NCBI GenBank assembly: GCA_900314935.1
Contig: OMXE01000016.1
Span: 1-64,000 of the forward strand
Reading direction: 5' to 3'
From: an uncultured Prevotella sp.
Lineage (GTDB): Bacteria; Bacteroidota; Bacteroidia; Bacteroidales; Bacteroidaceae
DNA length: 64,000 bases
In this document: in pieces, positions 1 through 7,922 of the stretch
Layout of the letters: every line of letters starts with the position of its first letter
How positions within the stretch are numbered: the first letter of the stretch is position 1
Notes under the pieces: generated by a model
Told to the model about the DNA's origin: nothing
The model's database searches: none
Seen by the model: only the letters and a program-made list of their open reading frames with translations
Position numbers and translations under genes: made by a program

Positions 1-1
1 G

Positions 2-325
2 ATCGGTGCTGCTCAGCGCGTTCCGACTCCTACAGGTTCTACCACTATCCTGCACGCTGTTGTTAAGGGTGAGGTAACTGTTGAGGGTATCAACGCTGCT
101 ATGAAGGCTGCTCAGAACGAGAGCTTCGGTTACACAGAGGAGAAGCTGGTTTCTAGCGACATCATCGGTATGAAGTTCGGTTCACTGTTCGATGCTAACC
201 AGACTATGGTAAGCAAGATCGGTGATGGCAACTCTCTCGTACAGGTTGTTGCTTGGTACGACAATGAGAACTCTTACACTTCTCAGATGGTTCGCACCAT
301 TAAGTACCTCGCTGAGTTGAAATAA
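2..325 (+). CDS. gap: glyceraldehyde-3-phosphate dehydrogenase, C-terminal part (cut by window edge)
   Basis: This is the last 107 residues of cytosolic GAPDH, which oxidises glyceraldehyde-3-phosphate to 1,3-bisphosphoglycerate in glycolysis. The open frame enters from the left edge and ends at TAA. The visible part holds the end of the catalytic domain ([10 protein letters not shown]) and the conserved C-terminal stretch [20 protein letters not shown] that closes almost all GapA proteins. The catalytic cysteine and the NAD-binding domain lie upstream, outside the window. Codon use is that of a highly expressed gene (many GCT and GGT codons). A strong intrinsic terminator follows 25 nt downstream. 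Assignment is firm; only completeness is unknown. Confidence 0.95.
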   Translation: MGAAQRVPTPTGSTTILHAVVKGEVTVEGINAAMKAAQNESFGYTEEKLVSSDIIGMKFGSLFDANQTMVSKIGDGNSLVQVVAWYDNENSYTSQMVRTIKYLAELK

Positions 326-350
326 TCATAGCCAACAGGCTAAAATTATA

Positions 351-382
351 GTCGCCCGATTTTGTCGGGCGACTTTTTTTTT
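351..382 (+). terminator. intrinsic terminator of gap
   Basis: A perfect 9-bp stem (351-359 with 365-373, GTCGCCCGA / TCGGGCGAC) with a 5-nt loop is followed by a run of nine T residues. It lies 25 nt after the gap stop codon. Confidence 0.9.
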
Positions 383-391
383 GTATTTTTG
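361..391 (+). promoter_or_regulatory. Bacteroidetes-type promoter overlapping the gap terminator
   Basis: TTTG at 361-364, exactly 19 nt, then TATTTTTG at 384-391 fits the Bacteroidetes -33/-7 consensus. The -33 element sits in the loop of the upstream terminator and the terminator T-run forms the spacer. Only 7 nt separate the -7 box from the ATG at 399, so the transcript should be leaderless or nearly so. Confidence 0.65.
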
Positions 392-398
392 TCGCCGT

Positions 399-1673
399 AT
401 GAGAAGAATATTGTTTTTGATCATGCTGGCACTGACCATTTCGGTGCAGGCACAGACTAACGGCCAACATGAGCGGAGCGCCTTTTCGTTCAAGAGTACC
501 AAGGTGAAGAATGCTGAGGGGCAGATCTCGCATGTGAAGGTGGGGGCCTATGTGGGTAACCAGCTTATCCAGGAGTTTTCCTATGAACTGCTCGAACCTA
601 TTTCTGAGGAAATGGCGGAGCTTCATGGAACAGTTTCCGAGGAGGACCTGAACTTCGACGGCTATCTTGATGCCGACATCTACTTAGGGTATCTGGGCGG
701 CTACGCCAATAATACCTACCACGAGGCGCTGCTGTGGGATCAGGGGAACCATCGTTTCATCGAGGCAGAAGGTTACAACGGTATTGGTGAGCCTACGTGT
801 GATGCTGAGAAGAAATATATTCAGGCAGTGTTGAGCGCGGGTCCTTTGCATAGGGTTACTACCTATTACCGCTGGAAGGGGCACAAACTCGTGAAGTATT
901 TCGAGAATACATGGGCCATGGAGGATGATGATTACGTTGATTTCAGCGGACTGCTGAACTATCCTTGTCATCGCTTCGATGCGATGCTCGATGGACGGAT
1001 TCCTGTAAACATCGTCTTCCAAAAAACAGAAGAGGGTACAGTGGCTGGCTATATCTACTATCCCAAGGCAAAGAACCCTGCTCCTATCATGGTGGTAGGA
1101 TCGGTACAGCAGTATGATGGAACCGATTTCTACTACTTGAATGAATACCAAGCCGACGGTACGATCTCTGGAGTGATGAACCTTCAATATAAAAATGAGA
1201 ATTGGGACGAGACGATGAAGGGCACTTGGACGAACCCGAAGACTGAGAAGGAGCTGACGATGGGTGAAATGAGCTACAGTTGTGAAATGCCCAAGTGGTT
1301 CACAAAGTCGCTCCTTACGCCAGAAGACCCGGGGAATATTGGAAAGGAATATTCCTTCCAGCAATGGGACCAGCGGTATGAGTCGATGATGGGCGGACAT
1401 ATCACCTTCCGTGCGGCAGGTAAGAACAAGGTGCATTTCGACTGTGCCAACGTAAGGCACAATATTGCTACGGGTAAGAGTGCGGATGGACGACCGGCTG
1501 AACTGAAGGGTAACGGATTTGAATACCGCAACGTGAACGAATGTGGCTACGGCTTCAAGGCTACGTTCTATCCGCGGTTTGTGGTGTTGAAGAGCATAAC
1601 CGACCGTGAGACGCTCGACTGCTTCGGAATGGGTGCGGCATTTGATGGTATATATATTAAGGTGATACAATAA
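399..1673 (+). CDS. conserved secreted protein of unknown function
   Basis: A 424-residue protein with a clear Sec signal peptide (MRRILFLIMLALTISVQAQ, cleavage after residue 17-18). I do not recognise the family. The mature part is rich in Tyr, Gly and Asp and has no lipobox, no transmembrane helix and no metal or nucleotide motif I can name; the end, GMGAAFDGIYIKVIQ, suggests a beta-rich domain. The ATG at 399 is preferred over an upstream in-frame TTG at 381 because the signal peptide begins there and the promoter -7 box ends at 391. The next gene starts 10 nt downstream, so the two are probably cotranscribed. Likely periplasmic or surface-exposed. Confidence 0.75.
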   Translation: MRRILFLIMLALTISVQAQTNGQHERSAFSFKSTKVKNAEGQISHVKVGAYVGNQLIQEFSYELLEPISEEMAELHGTVSEEDLNFDGYLDADIYLGYLGGYANNTYHEALLWDQGNHRFIEAEGYNGIGEPTCDAEKKYIQAVLSAGPLHRVTTYYRWKGHKLVKYFENTWAMEDDDYVDFSGLLNYPCHRFDAMLDGRIPVNIVFQKTEEGTVAGYIYYPKAKNPAPIMVVGSVQQYDGTDFYYLNEYQADGTISGVMNLQYKNENWDETMKGTWTNPKTEKELTMGEMSYSCEMPKWFTKSLLTPEDPGNIGKEYSFQQWDQRYESMMGGHITFRAAGKNKVHFDCANVRHNIATGKSADGRPAELKGNGFEYRNVNECGYGFKATFYPRFVVLKSITDRETLDCFGMGAAFDGIYIKVIQ

Positions 1674-1683
1674 TAAACTGTTT

Positions 1684-2382
1684 ATGAAAAGATTGTTGAT
1701 AGGTGGACTGCTGTTGATGGCAGTCGTTGGAGTGCAGGCTCAGAATGTACAGCTGCACTATGATTTAGGTAGGAACATTTATCCGGATGAGGAGGCCGGA
1801 AGACCGAAGGTGACCATGACCTTGGAACAGTTCAAGCTTGACTCGTGGGGTTCGTGGTTCTATTTCGTGGATGTTGACTTCAGTAGGAAGTTCACGGAGA
1901 GTGCTTATACGGAGATTTCCCGTGAACTGAATCTATATAAGGGATCGAAGTTCGCTGCTCATGTGGAGTATAATGGCGGATTGAGTAAGAGCGGTAGTTT
2001 TCAGCAGGCGGCGCTGGTGGGTATGGCCTATAACGGATGGAATCCTGCGCTTTCGGCTTCTTACTCGTTACAGCTGATGTATAAACGCTATTTCAAGAGC
2101 TACGACTATACGTCGGCTTACCATAGTATGCAGCTTACCGGGGTATGGAACTTACCGTTGGGGAAATGGGCTTTCACGGGCTTTATCGACCTGTGGCGCG
2201 GAGAGAAAGCTAACCATCACGGACAGCTGGTGCTCCTTACCGAACCGCAGCTCTGGTACAATGCCACCGCTAATCTGAGCATCGGTACGGAGTGCGAGAT
2301 CAGTAATAACTTCATCTACAATACATACAACGACAAATCCTTCTTTGTCAATCCTACCCTCGCTCTGAAGTGGAGGTTCTGA
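1684..2382 (+). CDS. DUF5020-family outer-membrane protein, Tsx-like
   Basis: A 232-residue protein with a signal peptide (MKRLLIGGLLLMAVVGVQAQ) and alternating hydrophobic/polar strands ending in a C-terminal aromatic (ALKWRF), as expected of a small outer-membrane beta-barrel. The pattern, including WGSWFYFVDVDF and the closing NPTLALKWRF, matches what I remember of DUF5020, a Bacteroidales family related to the nucleoside channel Tsx. The next ORF begins like a uracil/xanthine permease, so a nucleobase or nucleoside uptake pair is the natural reading: barrel in the outer membrane, NCS2 permease in the inner membrane. The permease is truncated here, so the pathway may be incomplete. Function is inferred from family and context. 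Confidence 0.75.
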   Translation: MKRLLIGGLLLMAVVGVQAQNVQLHYDLGRNIYPDEEAGRPKVTMTLEQFKLDSWGSWFYFVDVDFSRKFTESAYTEISRELNLYKGSKFAAHVEYNGGLSKSGSFQQAALVGMAYNGWNPALSASYSLQLMYKRYFKSYDYTSAYHSMQLTGVWNLPLGKWAFTGFIDLWRGEKANHHGQLVLLTEPQLWYNATANLSIGTECEISNNFIYNTYNDKSFFVNPTLALKWRF

Positions 2383-2417
2383 GACACTAACCTAAGAACA
2401 TTATCAACACCAAAAAG

Positions 2418-2525
2418 ATGAATAATCAGACACTAACCCCGGCAGGCAAGACCATCGTAGGCGTGCAATTCCTGTTCGTGGCCTTCGGTTCAACCGTACT
2501 GGTCCCACTTCTTATCGGATTAGAT
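2418..2525 (+). pseudogene. truncated uracil/xanthine permease (NCS2), first ~36 codons only
   Basis: The frame from ATG 2418 reads an N-terminus typical of NCS2 permeases: GVQFLFVAFGSTVLVPLLIG. In intact proteins this opens a transporter of roughly 400 residues. Here the resemblance stops at about codon 36 (GLD). The frame then runs on through unrelated sequence (DRRINDKKRV) to a stop at 2753, crossing the promoter and start of the next gene in another frame. No other part of the permease lies nearby, so a deletion has removed the rest. It sits 35 nt after the DUF5020 gene, the usual kind of partner. Either a recent deletion or an assembly error could cause this. Confidence 0.75.
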
Positions 2526-2569
2526 AGAAGAATAAACGACAAGAAACGCGTAGATTCATTTTTTTTGTT

Positions 2570-2577
2570 TATCTTTG
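2570..2577 (+). promoter_or_regulatory. -7 promoter element (TATCTTTG) of the 2605-8864 gene run
   Basis: TATCTTTG matches TAnnTTTG and lies 27 nt before the ATG at 2605, just after the permease breakpoint. No good TTTG is seen at the -33 position. Confidence 0.5.
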
Positions 2578-2604
2578 TGCCGTTATTATTACAAATCTCA
2601 GCAT

Positions 2605-2811
2605 ATGCGGGTAAAGGTCAACAGACGATACGTGGAGGTGTTCGAAGGGGCAAAGGTGAAACATGCCTTGCTCAGATACTTCGTTGTCAAGGATCTCGAC
2701 AGAGAGAAGATAGCGTCTGTGGAGGTCTTCGATGCATGGGGCCATCTGATTGATCATGATGCGCCGCTGACTGAAAACCAGAAGATAAAATTTAAAGAAA
2801 AGAAAATATGA
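2605..2811 (+). CDS. small conserved protein, possibly beta-grasp fold, upstream of nucleotidase
   Basis: A 68-residue cytosolic protein starting MRVKVNRRYVEVFEGAKVKH. I use the ATG at 2605 rather than an in-frame GTG at 2575, which overlaps the promoter. The pattern (short strand, VEVFEGAKV, helix ALLRYF, ... GHLIDHDAPLTENQKIKFK) resembles small beta-grasp proteins such as ThiS/MoaD, but it lacks their C-terminal Gly-Gly, so it is not a sulfur carrier. Its stop overlaps the start of the nucleotidase gene (ATGA), which implies translational coupling. I recall similar small ORFs before UshA-like genes in other Bacteroidales. Function unknown. Confidence 0.65.
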   Translation: MRVKVNRRYVEVFEGAKVKHALLRYFVVKDLDREKIASVEVFDAWGHLIDHDAPLTENQKIKFKEKKI

Positions 2812-4235
2812 AAAGAAAACTACTAGTCTTATTAACACTGTGTTGGTCGGTAACCCTCTTCGCGGAAAAGAAAGAGGTACATATCTTGTCGGCCAACGAC
2901 ATGCATGCAGCCATTGAGGCTTTCCCCCAACTGGCAGCCATCGCAGACAGTCTGCGCGCGCTTTATCCTTCGTTGCTGGTGTTCTCAGCAGGTGATAACC
3001 GTACGGGCGATCCCTTGAACGACCGGTATGAGATTCCTGCTTATCCCATGGTGGCACTGATGAATCAGGTGGGCTTCAATGCCTCGACGTTGGGCAACCA
3101 TGAGTTCGACTCCCATCAGGATGGTATGGCGAAACTGATCAGTCTTTCCAATTTCCGTCATATCTGTGCCAATATCCAGCCTGACCCGGAATGGGGCATT
3201 CATTGCATTCCTTACCAGATCTTCGATGTGGAAGGAGTGAAAGTGGGTGTGGTAGGTGTTGTGCAGTTGGGAACTCGTGGTATTCCTGATTCGCACCCCG
3301 ATAATGTGAAGGGTATCTCTTTCCTGCCTGTCAAGGAAACGGTGCAAAAGTATGCTTGGCTGAGGGAGAAGTGCGATGTGACCATCCTGCTTACTCATAT
3401 CGGCTATGAGGATGATGTGGAACTGTCGAAGGATGTGCCTTGGGTGGATCTGATCATCGGCGGTCATACACATACGCAGCTCAAAGGCGGGGAGATGCAT
3501 AACGGAATATTGATTACCCAGAATGTGAACAAGCTGAAAAAGGTTACGCATACCACACTGGTGGTGGAAGACGGAAAGGTAATCTCGAAGAAAGCCGAGA
3601 ATATCGATGTGCGTGCCTTCTCCAAGAAGAATAAGGTGGTAGAAGAGATGGTTCGTTTCTTCAGTGAGAACCCTGATTTCCACCGTCAGCTGACCGTTGC
3701 TGAAACGCCATTTACATGCTATGAGGAGTTGGGCTGCATGATATGCGACGCCTTTATGAGCGAGTCGGGTGCTGATGTGGCTATCCAGAATACGGGAGGA
3801 ATACGTTATGAGGAACATGATGCGGGTGCTATCACGGTAAGTGATATCCTGCAGCTGGATCCCTTTGGAAATGATGCCGTAGTAATGGAGCTTACGGGTA
3901 AGGAGCTGTACCAGATGCTCATTGCCTGCGGACAGAATGACGGCTATGGCTTCCCACGAGTGGGAGGAATCAAGTGTGAGGTGACCTACGACAAGGGGGA
4001 TCCGCAGCATATCAAGGATCTGAAGGTATTTACCCCCGATGGTAAGAAACTGAATATGAAAAAGACGTATCGGGTGGTGACCAGTAGTTACGTGACTTCC
4101 ATCTGCGACTCTCCCAGAAAGGATCAGGGACATAGCATCAATAAGCAGACGGCTGACATGATTATCAGTTACCTGGAGAAACAGCCGAGCGTGAGCTATC
4201 AGGGAATGAAGCGTGTTAATCGCATCGTGAAGTAG
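2808..4235 (+). CDS. 5'-nucleotidase / metallophosphatase, UshA-like, exported
   Basis: A 475-residue exported enzyme of the UshA/5'-nucleotidase family, which hydrolyses nucleotides or related phosphoesters outside the inner membrane. A signal peptide covers residues 1-19. The calcineurin-like metallophosphatase domain shows all its metal-binding blocks: D31-M-H33 in SANDMHA, GDN, GNHEFD, and GGHTH. The C-terminal nucleotidase domain follows (DVAIQNTGGIRYEEHDAG; DPFGNDAVVMELTGKEL). In many Bacteroidetes the two domains are split into separate genes; here they are fused. It overlaps the preceding small ORF by 4 nt and is followed 3 nt later by miaA. The exact substrate cannot be read from sequence. 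Confidence 0.9.
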   Translation: MKRKLLVLLTLCWSVTLFAEKKEVHILSANDMHAAIEAFPQLAAIADSLRALYPSLLVFSAGDNRTGDPLNDRYEIPAYPMVALMNQVGFNASTLGNHEFDSHQDGMAKLISLSNFRHICANIQPDPEWGIHCIPYQIFDVEGVKVGVVGVVQLGTRGIPDSHPDNVKGISFLPVKETVQKYAWLREKCDVTILLTHIGYEDDVELSKDVPWVDLIIGGHTHTQLKGGEMHNGILITQNVNKLKKVTHTTLVVEDGKVISKKAENIDVRAFSKKNKVVEEMVRFFSENPDFHRQLTVAETPFTCYEELGCMICDAFMSESGADVAIQNTGGIRYEEHDAGAITVSDILQLDPFGNDAVVMELTGKELYQMLIACGQNDGYGFPRVGGIKCEVTYDKGDPQHIKDLKVFTPDGKKLNMKKTYRVVTSSYVTSICDSPRKDQGHSINKQTADMIISYLEKQPSVSYQGMKRVNRIVK

Positions 4236-4238
4236 TGT

Positions 4239-5195
4239 ATGCAGCGGCTGATTACCATACTCGGACCTACAGCCTGTGGCAAGACCTCGTTGGCCGTTGC
4301 CCTCGCCGCCAGAGTAGGCGGGGAGATTATCAGTGCTGATAGTCGTCAGGTATATCGCCGTATGGATATCGGTACGGGTAAGGATCTGGAGGATTATACA
4401 TTAAACAACAAAGATGAAAGATTAAAGATTCCGTACCATCTGATTGATATCTGCGAGCCGGGAACAAAATACAATCTCTTTCAATACCAGCAGGATTTCC
4501 TCCAGGCGTATGAGGATATCATCAGCAGAGGGGCACAACCCATCCTTTGCGGAGGAACAGGATTGTATATCGAGTCGGTACTGAAAGGGTATTCACTCTC
4601 GCCTGTACCGCAGAACCCTGAACTGAGGGAAGAGTTGGCCGACCGCTCGTTGGAAGAGCTGACGGAGATGCTGGTTGACCTGAAGAAACAGACGGGCTCG
4701 AATATGCATAACCGCACGGATGTGGATACGGTGCAACGGGCCATCCGAGCCATCGAGATAGAAACGTATAATCTGCACACTCCCATGGAGGAACGGCAGT
4801 TCCCGAAGATACCCTATATAATAATAGGTGTGGATGTGGATAGGGAGGTAAGAAGACAGCGTATTACCCGACGACTCCAGCAACGACTGGAGGAGGGAAT
4901 GGTGGAGGAGGTGAAAGGACTGCTCGACAGTGGTATTCCTGCAGAAAACCTGATCTACTACGGACTGGAGTATAAGTACGTAACGGAGTATATCATCGGT
5001 AAACTCTCCTACGAAGAGATGTTCCGACAGCTGGAGATTGCCATTCATCAGTTTGCCAAACGACAGATGACATGGTTCAGGGGAATGGAAAGAAGAGGAT
5101 TCAAAATCCATTGGCTGCCTGCTCCGTTCCTTCCTGAAGGAGGGGGAATGGAACAAACAATGGATCGTATTTGTCATATCATAGAAACTGAATAA
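4239..5195 (+). CDS. miaA: tRNA dimethylallyltransferase
   Basis: MiaA transfers a dimethylallyl group to A37 of tRNAs that read codons starting with U. The 318-residue protein has the P-loop GPTACGKTS at residues 8-16, the substrate motif SADSRQVYRRMDIGTGK, and the conserved GGTGLYIESVLKG and GLEYKY blocks. Length is normal. Around residues 55-62 (LNNKDERLKIP) the DNA reads as tandem AAAGATGAAAGATTAAAG, a low-complexity stretch where I would expect a shorter linker, so a small in-frame repeat insertion is possible. It follows the nucleotidase by 3 nt and is itself 1 nt upstream of the next gene, so it is an internal operon gene. Confidence 0.95.
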   Translation: MQRLITILGPTACGKTSLAVALAARVGGEIISADSRQVYRRMDIGTGKDLEDYTLNNKDERLKIPYHLIDICEPGTKYNLFQYQQDFLQAYEDIISRGAQPILCGGTGLYIESVLKGYSLSPVPQNPELREELADRSLEELTEMLVDLKKQTGSNMHNRTDVDTVQRAIRAIEIETYNLHTPMEERQFPKIPYIIIGVDVDREVRRQRITRRLQQRLEEGMVEEVKGLLDSGIPAENLIYYGLEYKYVTEYIIGKLSYEEMFRQLEIAIHQFAKRQMTWFRGMERRGFKIHWLPAPFLPEGGGMEQTMDRICHIIETE

Positions 5196-5196
5196 G

Positions 5197-6417
5197 ATGA
5201 AAAGAGTATCGCTCATACTAACCATGGGCTTTTTATCCGTTTTTTCTGTCTTGGCACAGGATATGCGGTTTGAGAGTACACCACTTGAAGTGATTAACAA
5301 GGGATGGGCTTCCAAGACCATCGATAATGTTATCAACGGCAGCTTTGGCATCATGCTGGAGCGGTTCGACCAGACTTGGCCTACATGGATGGTGGGATCT
5401 ATAAGGAATACGATGGAGCAAGGTCTCTCCAAGGAGGTACTTGATGAGGAAACGGAACTTACCGTTACCATCGATAGCAAGAATGGATATGCCTCCGTGG
5501 GTGATGGAGGTACCGACGGTGAGTATATGTCGGCTTGTTATTGGAACCGTTCCAACGGTCATAAACTGCTGGCGGTACTTTTGGGTAAGCCCACGGATCC
5601 CTGTATAGAGGTACTATGTACCTACGACTACGATCCGCAGAAGAAAACACTCACCCCGGAGCCTGATATCCTGAAGGGATACCGATGGGGCGACAAGGGA
5701 GAGAATAAGCAGATATTCTGTAATCTGCCGAAGACGGGTAAGAACGTGACCGTGCAAGACTGGAGTGGCGACGGGCCGGTGGTACATACCTTCACATGGG
5801 ATGGCATGAAGCCGGTCTATGCCAAAACGGAACCCTATGTCTATGATGATGGTTTGGATGATATAACTGTCAGCTTCAAGGGTACTTCTCCCAACATCAA
5901 GGACTTCGTTGCAGCCTTTCTCTCACAGGAGGATGAGACAGATGAGTCGCTCAATGGGATGAGGGAAGCATGGGACTTCTACAAGAATGGTATGAAGCAG
6001 ATGCCTGGTGATGATCTCATCGTTGATGTACAGAACGGGTATGTGGGCTATGAGTCAACCGACACGGATGATGACAACACCTACCGATTGGTCATTGAGT
6101 GCTGCTATTGGAACTATGCCGACAAGAAGCATAAGCTGGTGGCTCTCTCCAACGACCTCTTTATGAATGGGAAAGCCATTGCCGGACAGTACACAGGTGT
6201 TACTTTCTACAAGTACAACAATGCTACCCGAAAGATGAAGGTGGTGTATGGTGATGAGCTGGGTCTTGGCTTTGAGGCTCCTGATGGCACCGAGGCTACA
6301 TCACACGCACTTCCTCGTCAGGGAAAGACCATCGTGTTTTCTTACTATACTCCTTCTGGTAAGAGGGATTTTCGCCTAACCTGGAATGGTTCCAGATTTA
6401 TCATAACCGACAAATGA
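5197..6417 (+). CDS. secreted protein of unknown function
   Basis: A 406-residue protein with an N-terminal signal peptide (MKRVSLILTMGFLSVFSVLAQ). I do not recognise a family. The mature part seems to hold two related halves: a segment near ISKGWASKTIDNVINGSFG-like sequence and VTIDSKNGYASVGDGG in the first half has a counterpart in the second (VDVQNGYVGYESTDTDDDN), each followed by a CYWN motif (ACYWNRSNGHK; CCYWNYADKKH). A duplicated beta-rich domain is therefore likely. It begins 1 nt after miaA and overlaps the following lipoprotein gene by 4 nt, so it and that lipoprotein probably work together in the cell envelope. Confidence 0.7.
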   Translation: MKRVSLILTMGFLSVFSVLAQDMRFESTPLEVINKGWASKTIDNVINGSFGIMLERFDQTWPTWMVGSIRNTMEQGLSKEVLDEETELTVTIDSKNGYASVGDGGTDGEYMSACYWNRSNGHKLLAVLLGKPTDPCIEVLCTYDYDPQKKTLTPEPDILKGYRWGDKGENKQIFCNLPKTGKNVTVQDWSGDGPVVHTFTWDGMKPVYAKTEPYVYDDGLDDITVSFKGTSPNIKDFVAAFLSQEDETDESLNGMREAWDFYKNGMKQMPGDDLIVDVQNGYVGYESTDTDDDNTYRLVIECCYWNYADKKHKLVALSNDLFMNGKAIAGQYTGVTFYKYNNATRKMKVVYGDELGLGFEAPDGTEATSHALPRQGKTIVFSYYTPSGKRDFRLTWNGSRFIITDK

Positions 6418-7904
6418 AGAAACTAATGCTTGCGGCCATCTGCGTGATGGTCATGATGATCAGCTGTAAGAACAAGAGTCAGATAACCTCTGCTGATCGT
6501 ACGGATTCAGTGGCGGTCGTTATCGATAGCATCATTGAGGAGAACGATACCACGCCCTTACCGATGTTCCTCATCGGTGGGGATGGGAAATACATGCACA
6601 TGCTTTATTGGGCAAACATCGAGGAACCGCAGAAAACCGAAGATAATGCGGAGTACTTCGATGTCTGGCGCCGTGTATGGGAACAGCAGGAGATGTTCCG
6701 TCGTAATGCTGCCCAATATACCAATCTGCTCACAGCCAATGGGATTGTGAAGGTGAGGTTTGTGGATGAGGTGCTGAAGGATCCCGATGGTAACACGCCG
6801 AGCATTGGTGAGATTCACGGTCGTGAAGAGATTCCTGCGCTCTGTGCCCGTTTCGAGTATGTCAATCCTAAAGACAAGACCGAAAACGAGTGGGGTATGG
6901 TCATCGCCACTGACAGTTATTTGAAATCGCGTAAGCGACTTGAAATAAAGAGTCTTCGGAAGGAAGATTATAATTATCCGGAACTTCCTGCCGATGTTGT
7001 CAAGCAACTGGAAGAGCAGTACGGAATGAAGGCTGAGCGCTCTTACATGACTTGTTCCATAGGCGACCGCTATACGATGGGTGCCATTGAGTTCAAGGGT
7101 GAGTATAAGAACGCTCCCAAGGATAAATACGATCCTGACCGTAAGTTTGCCTTGGCGCTTGAGCTGCTGATCGATGGTGATAGCATCTGTAAGTTGGAGA
7201 ACCTGGGCTATTACGATGAGGAGTGGGGATCAAGCTGGAACGCTGATGCAGATGGCTATATTCCCAACAGCATCGAGGCTGCCTTCGAGGGTCCGAAAGG
7301 CTTGGAGCTTTGCTATACCCATAGCGCTCCTGAGAGTTTCGTCATCGGAATGCTCTTCCCCAGAGGGAATCAGCTTGTGGAACTGGAATATGAGTGCTTC
7401 CATACCTTGATTGACGAGGATATACCTGTTTGGAAGAAGGATCTGGCAGTGATGGACAAGATGTATCATGCTGACGAAATGGGTGAGAAGGATGTGGTAC
7501 TGACCAAGTGGAGCCATTGCTTTATTGACTACGACAACGAATGGTTATGGCTGCGCGACAAGGATGATAAGAACGGGGCTTTCTTCATTCGTAAGGACGG
7601 GAAGTTCTTACTGGTGGCCATTGAGAATCCTCGGTTGCGTCCATCAAAGTGTGAGAAAGATGGCATCAGCTATCTGAAACTCGCTGGACCTGCCGGAGGA
7701 CCGTCATGGCAGCGGGAGATACATGCTTTCCAGAACGGTAAGCGCATCTGGAAACTCAATGTCCTCGAAGTGGAGGGTGTCATCAATGAGTGTTCGCTCA
7801 ACGGGAAGAGGATTTCCAATGCGGAAGGTAAGGCTTATTTGGACAAGGTACCTGAAGGTCAGGAGATTTCTTCCTATTTTAAGGATATTGATTCAAAGGA
7901 ATAA
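6414..7904 (+). CDS. lipoprotein of unknown function
   Basis: A 496-residue lipoprotein: the signal peptide MKKLMLAAICVMVMMISC ends in a lipobox with Cys18 as the lipidated residue, followed by the polar linker KNKSQITS. The start overlaps the previous stop (ATGA). The mature protein is acidic and Trp/Tyr-rich (EWGSSWNADADGYIPNS, DNEWLWLRDKDDKNGAF) without motifs I can assign. The length and pairing with the preceding secreted protein suggest an envelope-associated function. The next gene follows after 18 nt. Confidence 0.7.
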   Translation: MKKLMLAAICVMVMMISCKNKSQITSADRTDSVAVVIDSIIEENDTTPLPMFLIGGDGKYMHMLYWANIEEPQKTEDNAEYFDVWRRVWEQQEMFRRNAAQYTNLLTANGIVKVRFVDEVLKDPDGNTPSIGEIHGREEIPALCARFEYVNPKDKTENEWGMVIATDSYLKSRKRLEIKSLRKEDYNYPELPADVVKQLEEQYGMKAERSYMTCSIGDRYTMGAIEFKGEYKNAPKDKYDPDRKFALALELLIDGDSICKLENLGYYDEEWGSSWNADADGYIPNSIEAAFEGPKGLELCYTHSAPESFVIGMLFPRGNQLVELEYECFHTLIDEDIPVWKKDLAVMDKMYHADEMGEKDVVLTKWSHCFIDYDNEWLWLRDKDDKNGAFFIRKDGKFLLVAIENPRLRPSKCEKDGISYLKLAGPAGGPSWQREIHAFQNGKRIWKLNVLEVEGVINECSLNGKRISNAEGKAYLDKVPEGQEISSYFKDIDSKE

Positions 7905-7922
7905 ACAAAAGAGTAACGAGAT

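Noticed and set aside
684..1670. Long minus-strand ORF (328 codons) opposite the first secreted protein; similar long shadows opposite 2985-4133, 10735-11493 and 52061-52783
   Set aside because: The plus-strand genes have signal peptides or family motifs and operon spacing, while the shadow frames have none.
2418..2753. Intact 111-residue protein
   Set aside because: Only the first 36 codons resemble a family (NCS2); the rest overlaps the promoter and the start of the next real gene in another frame.
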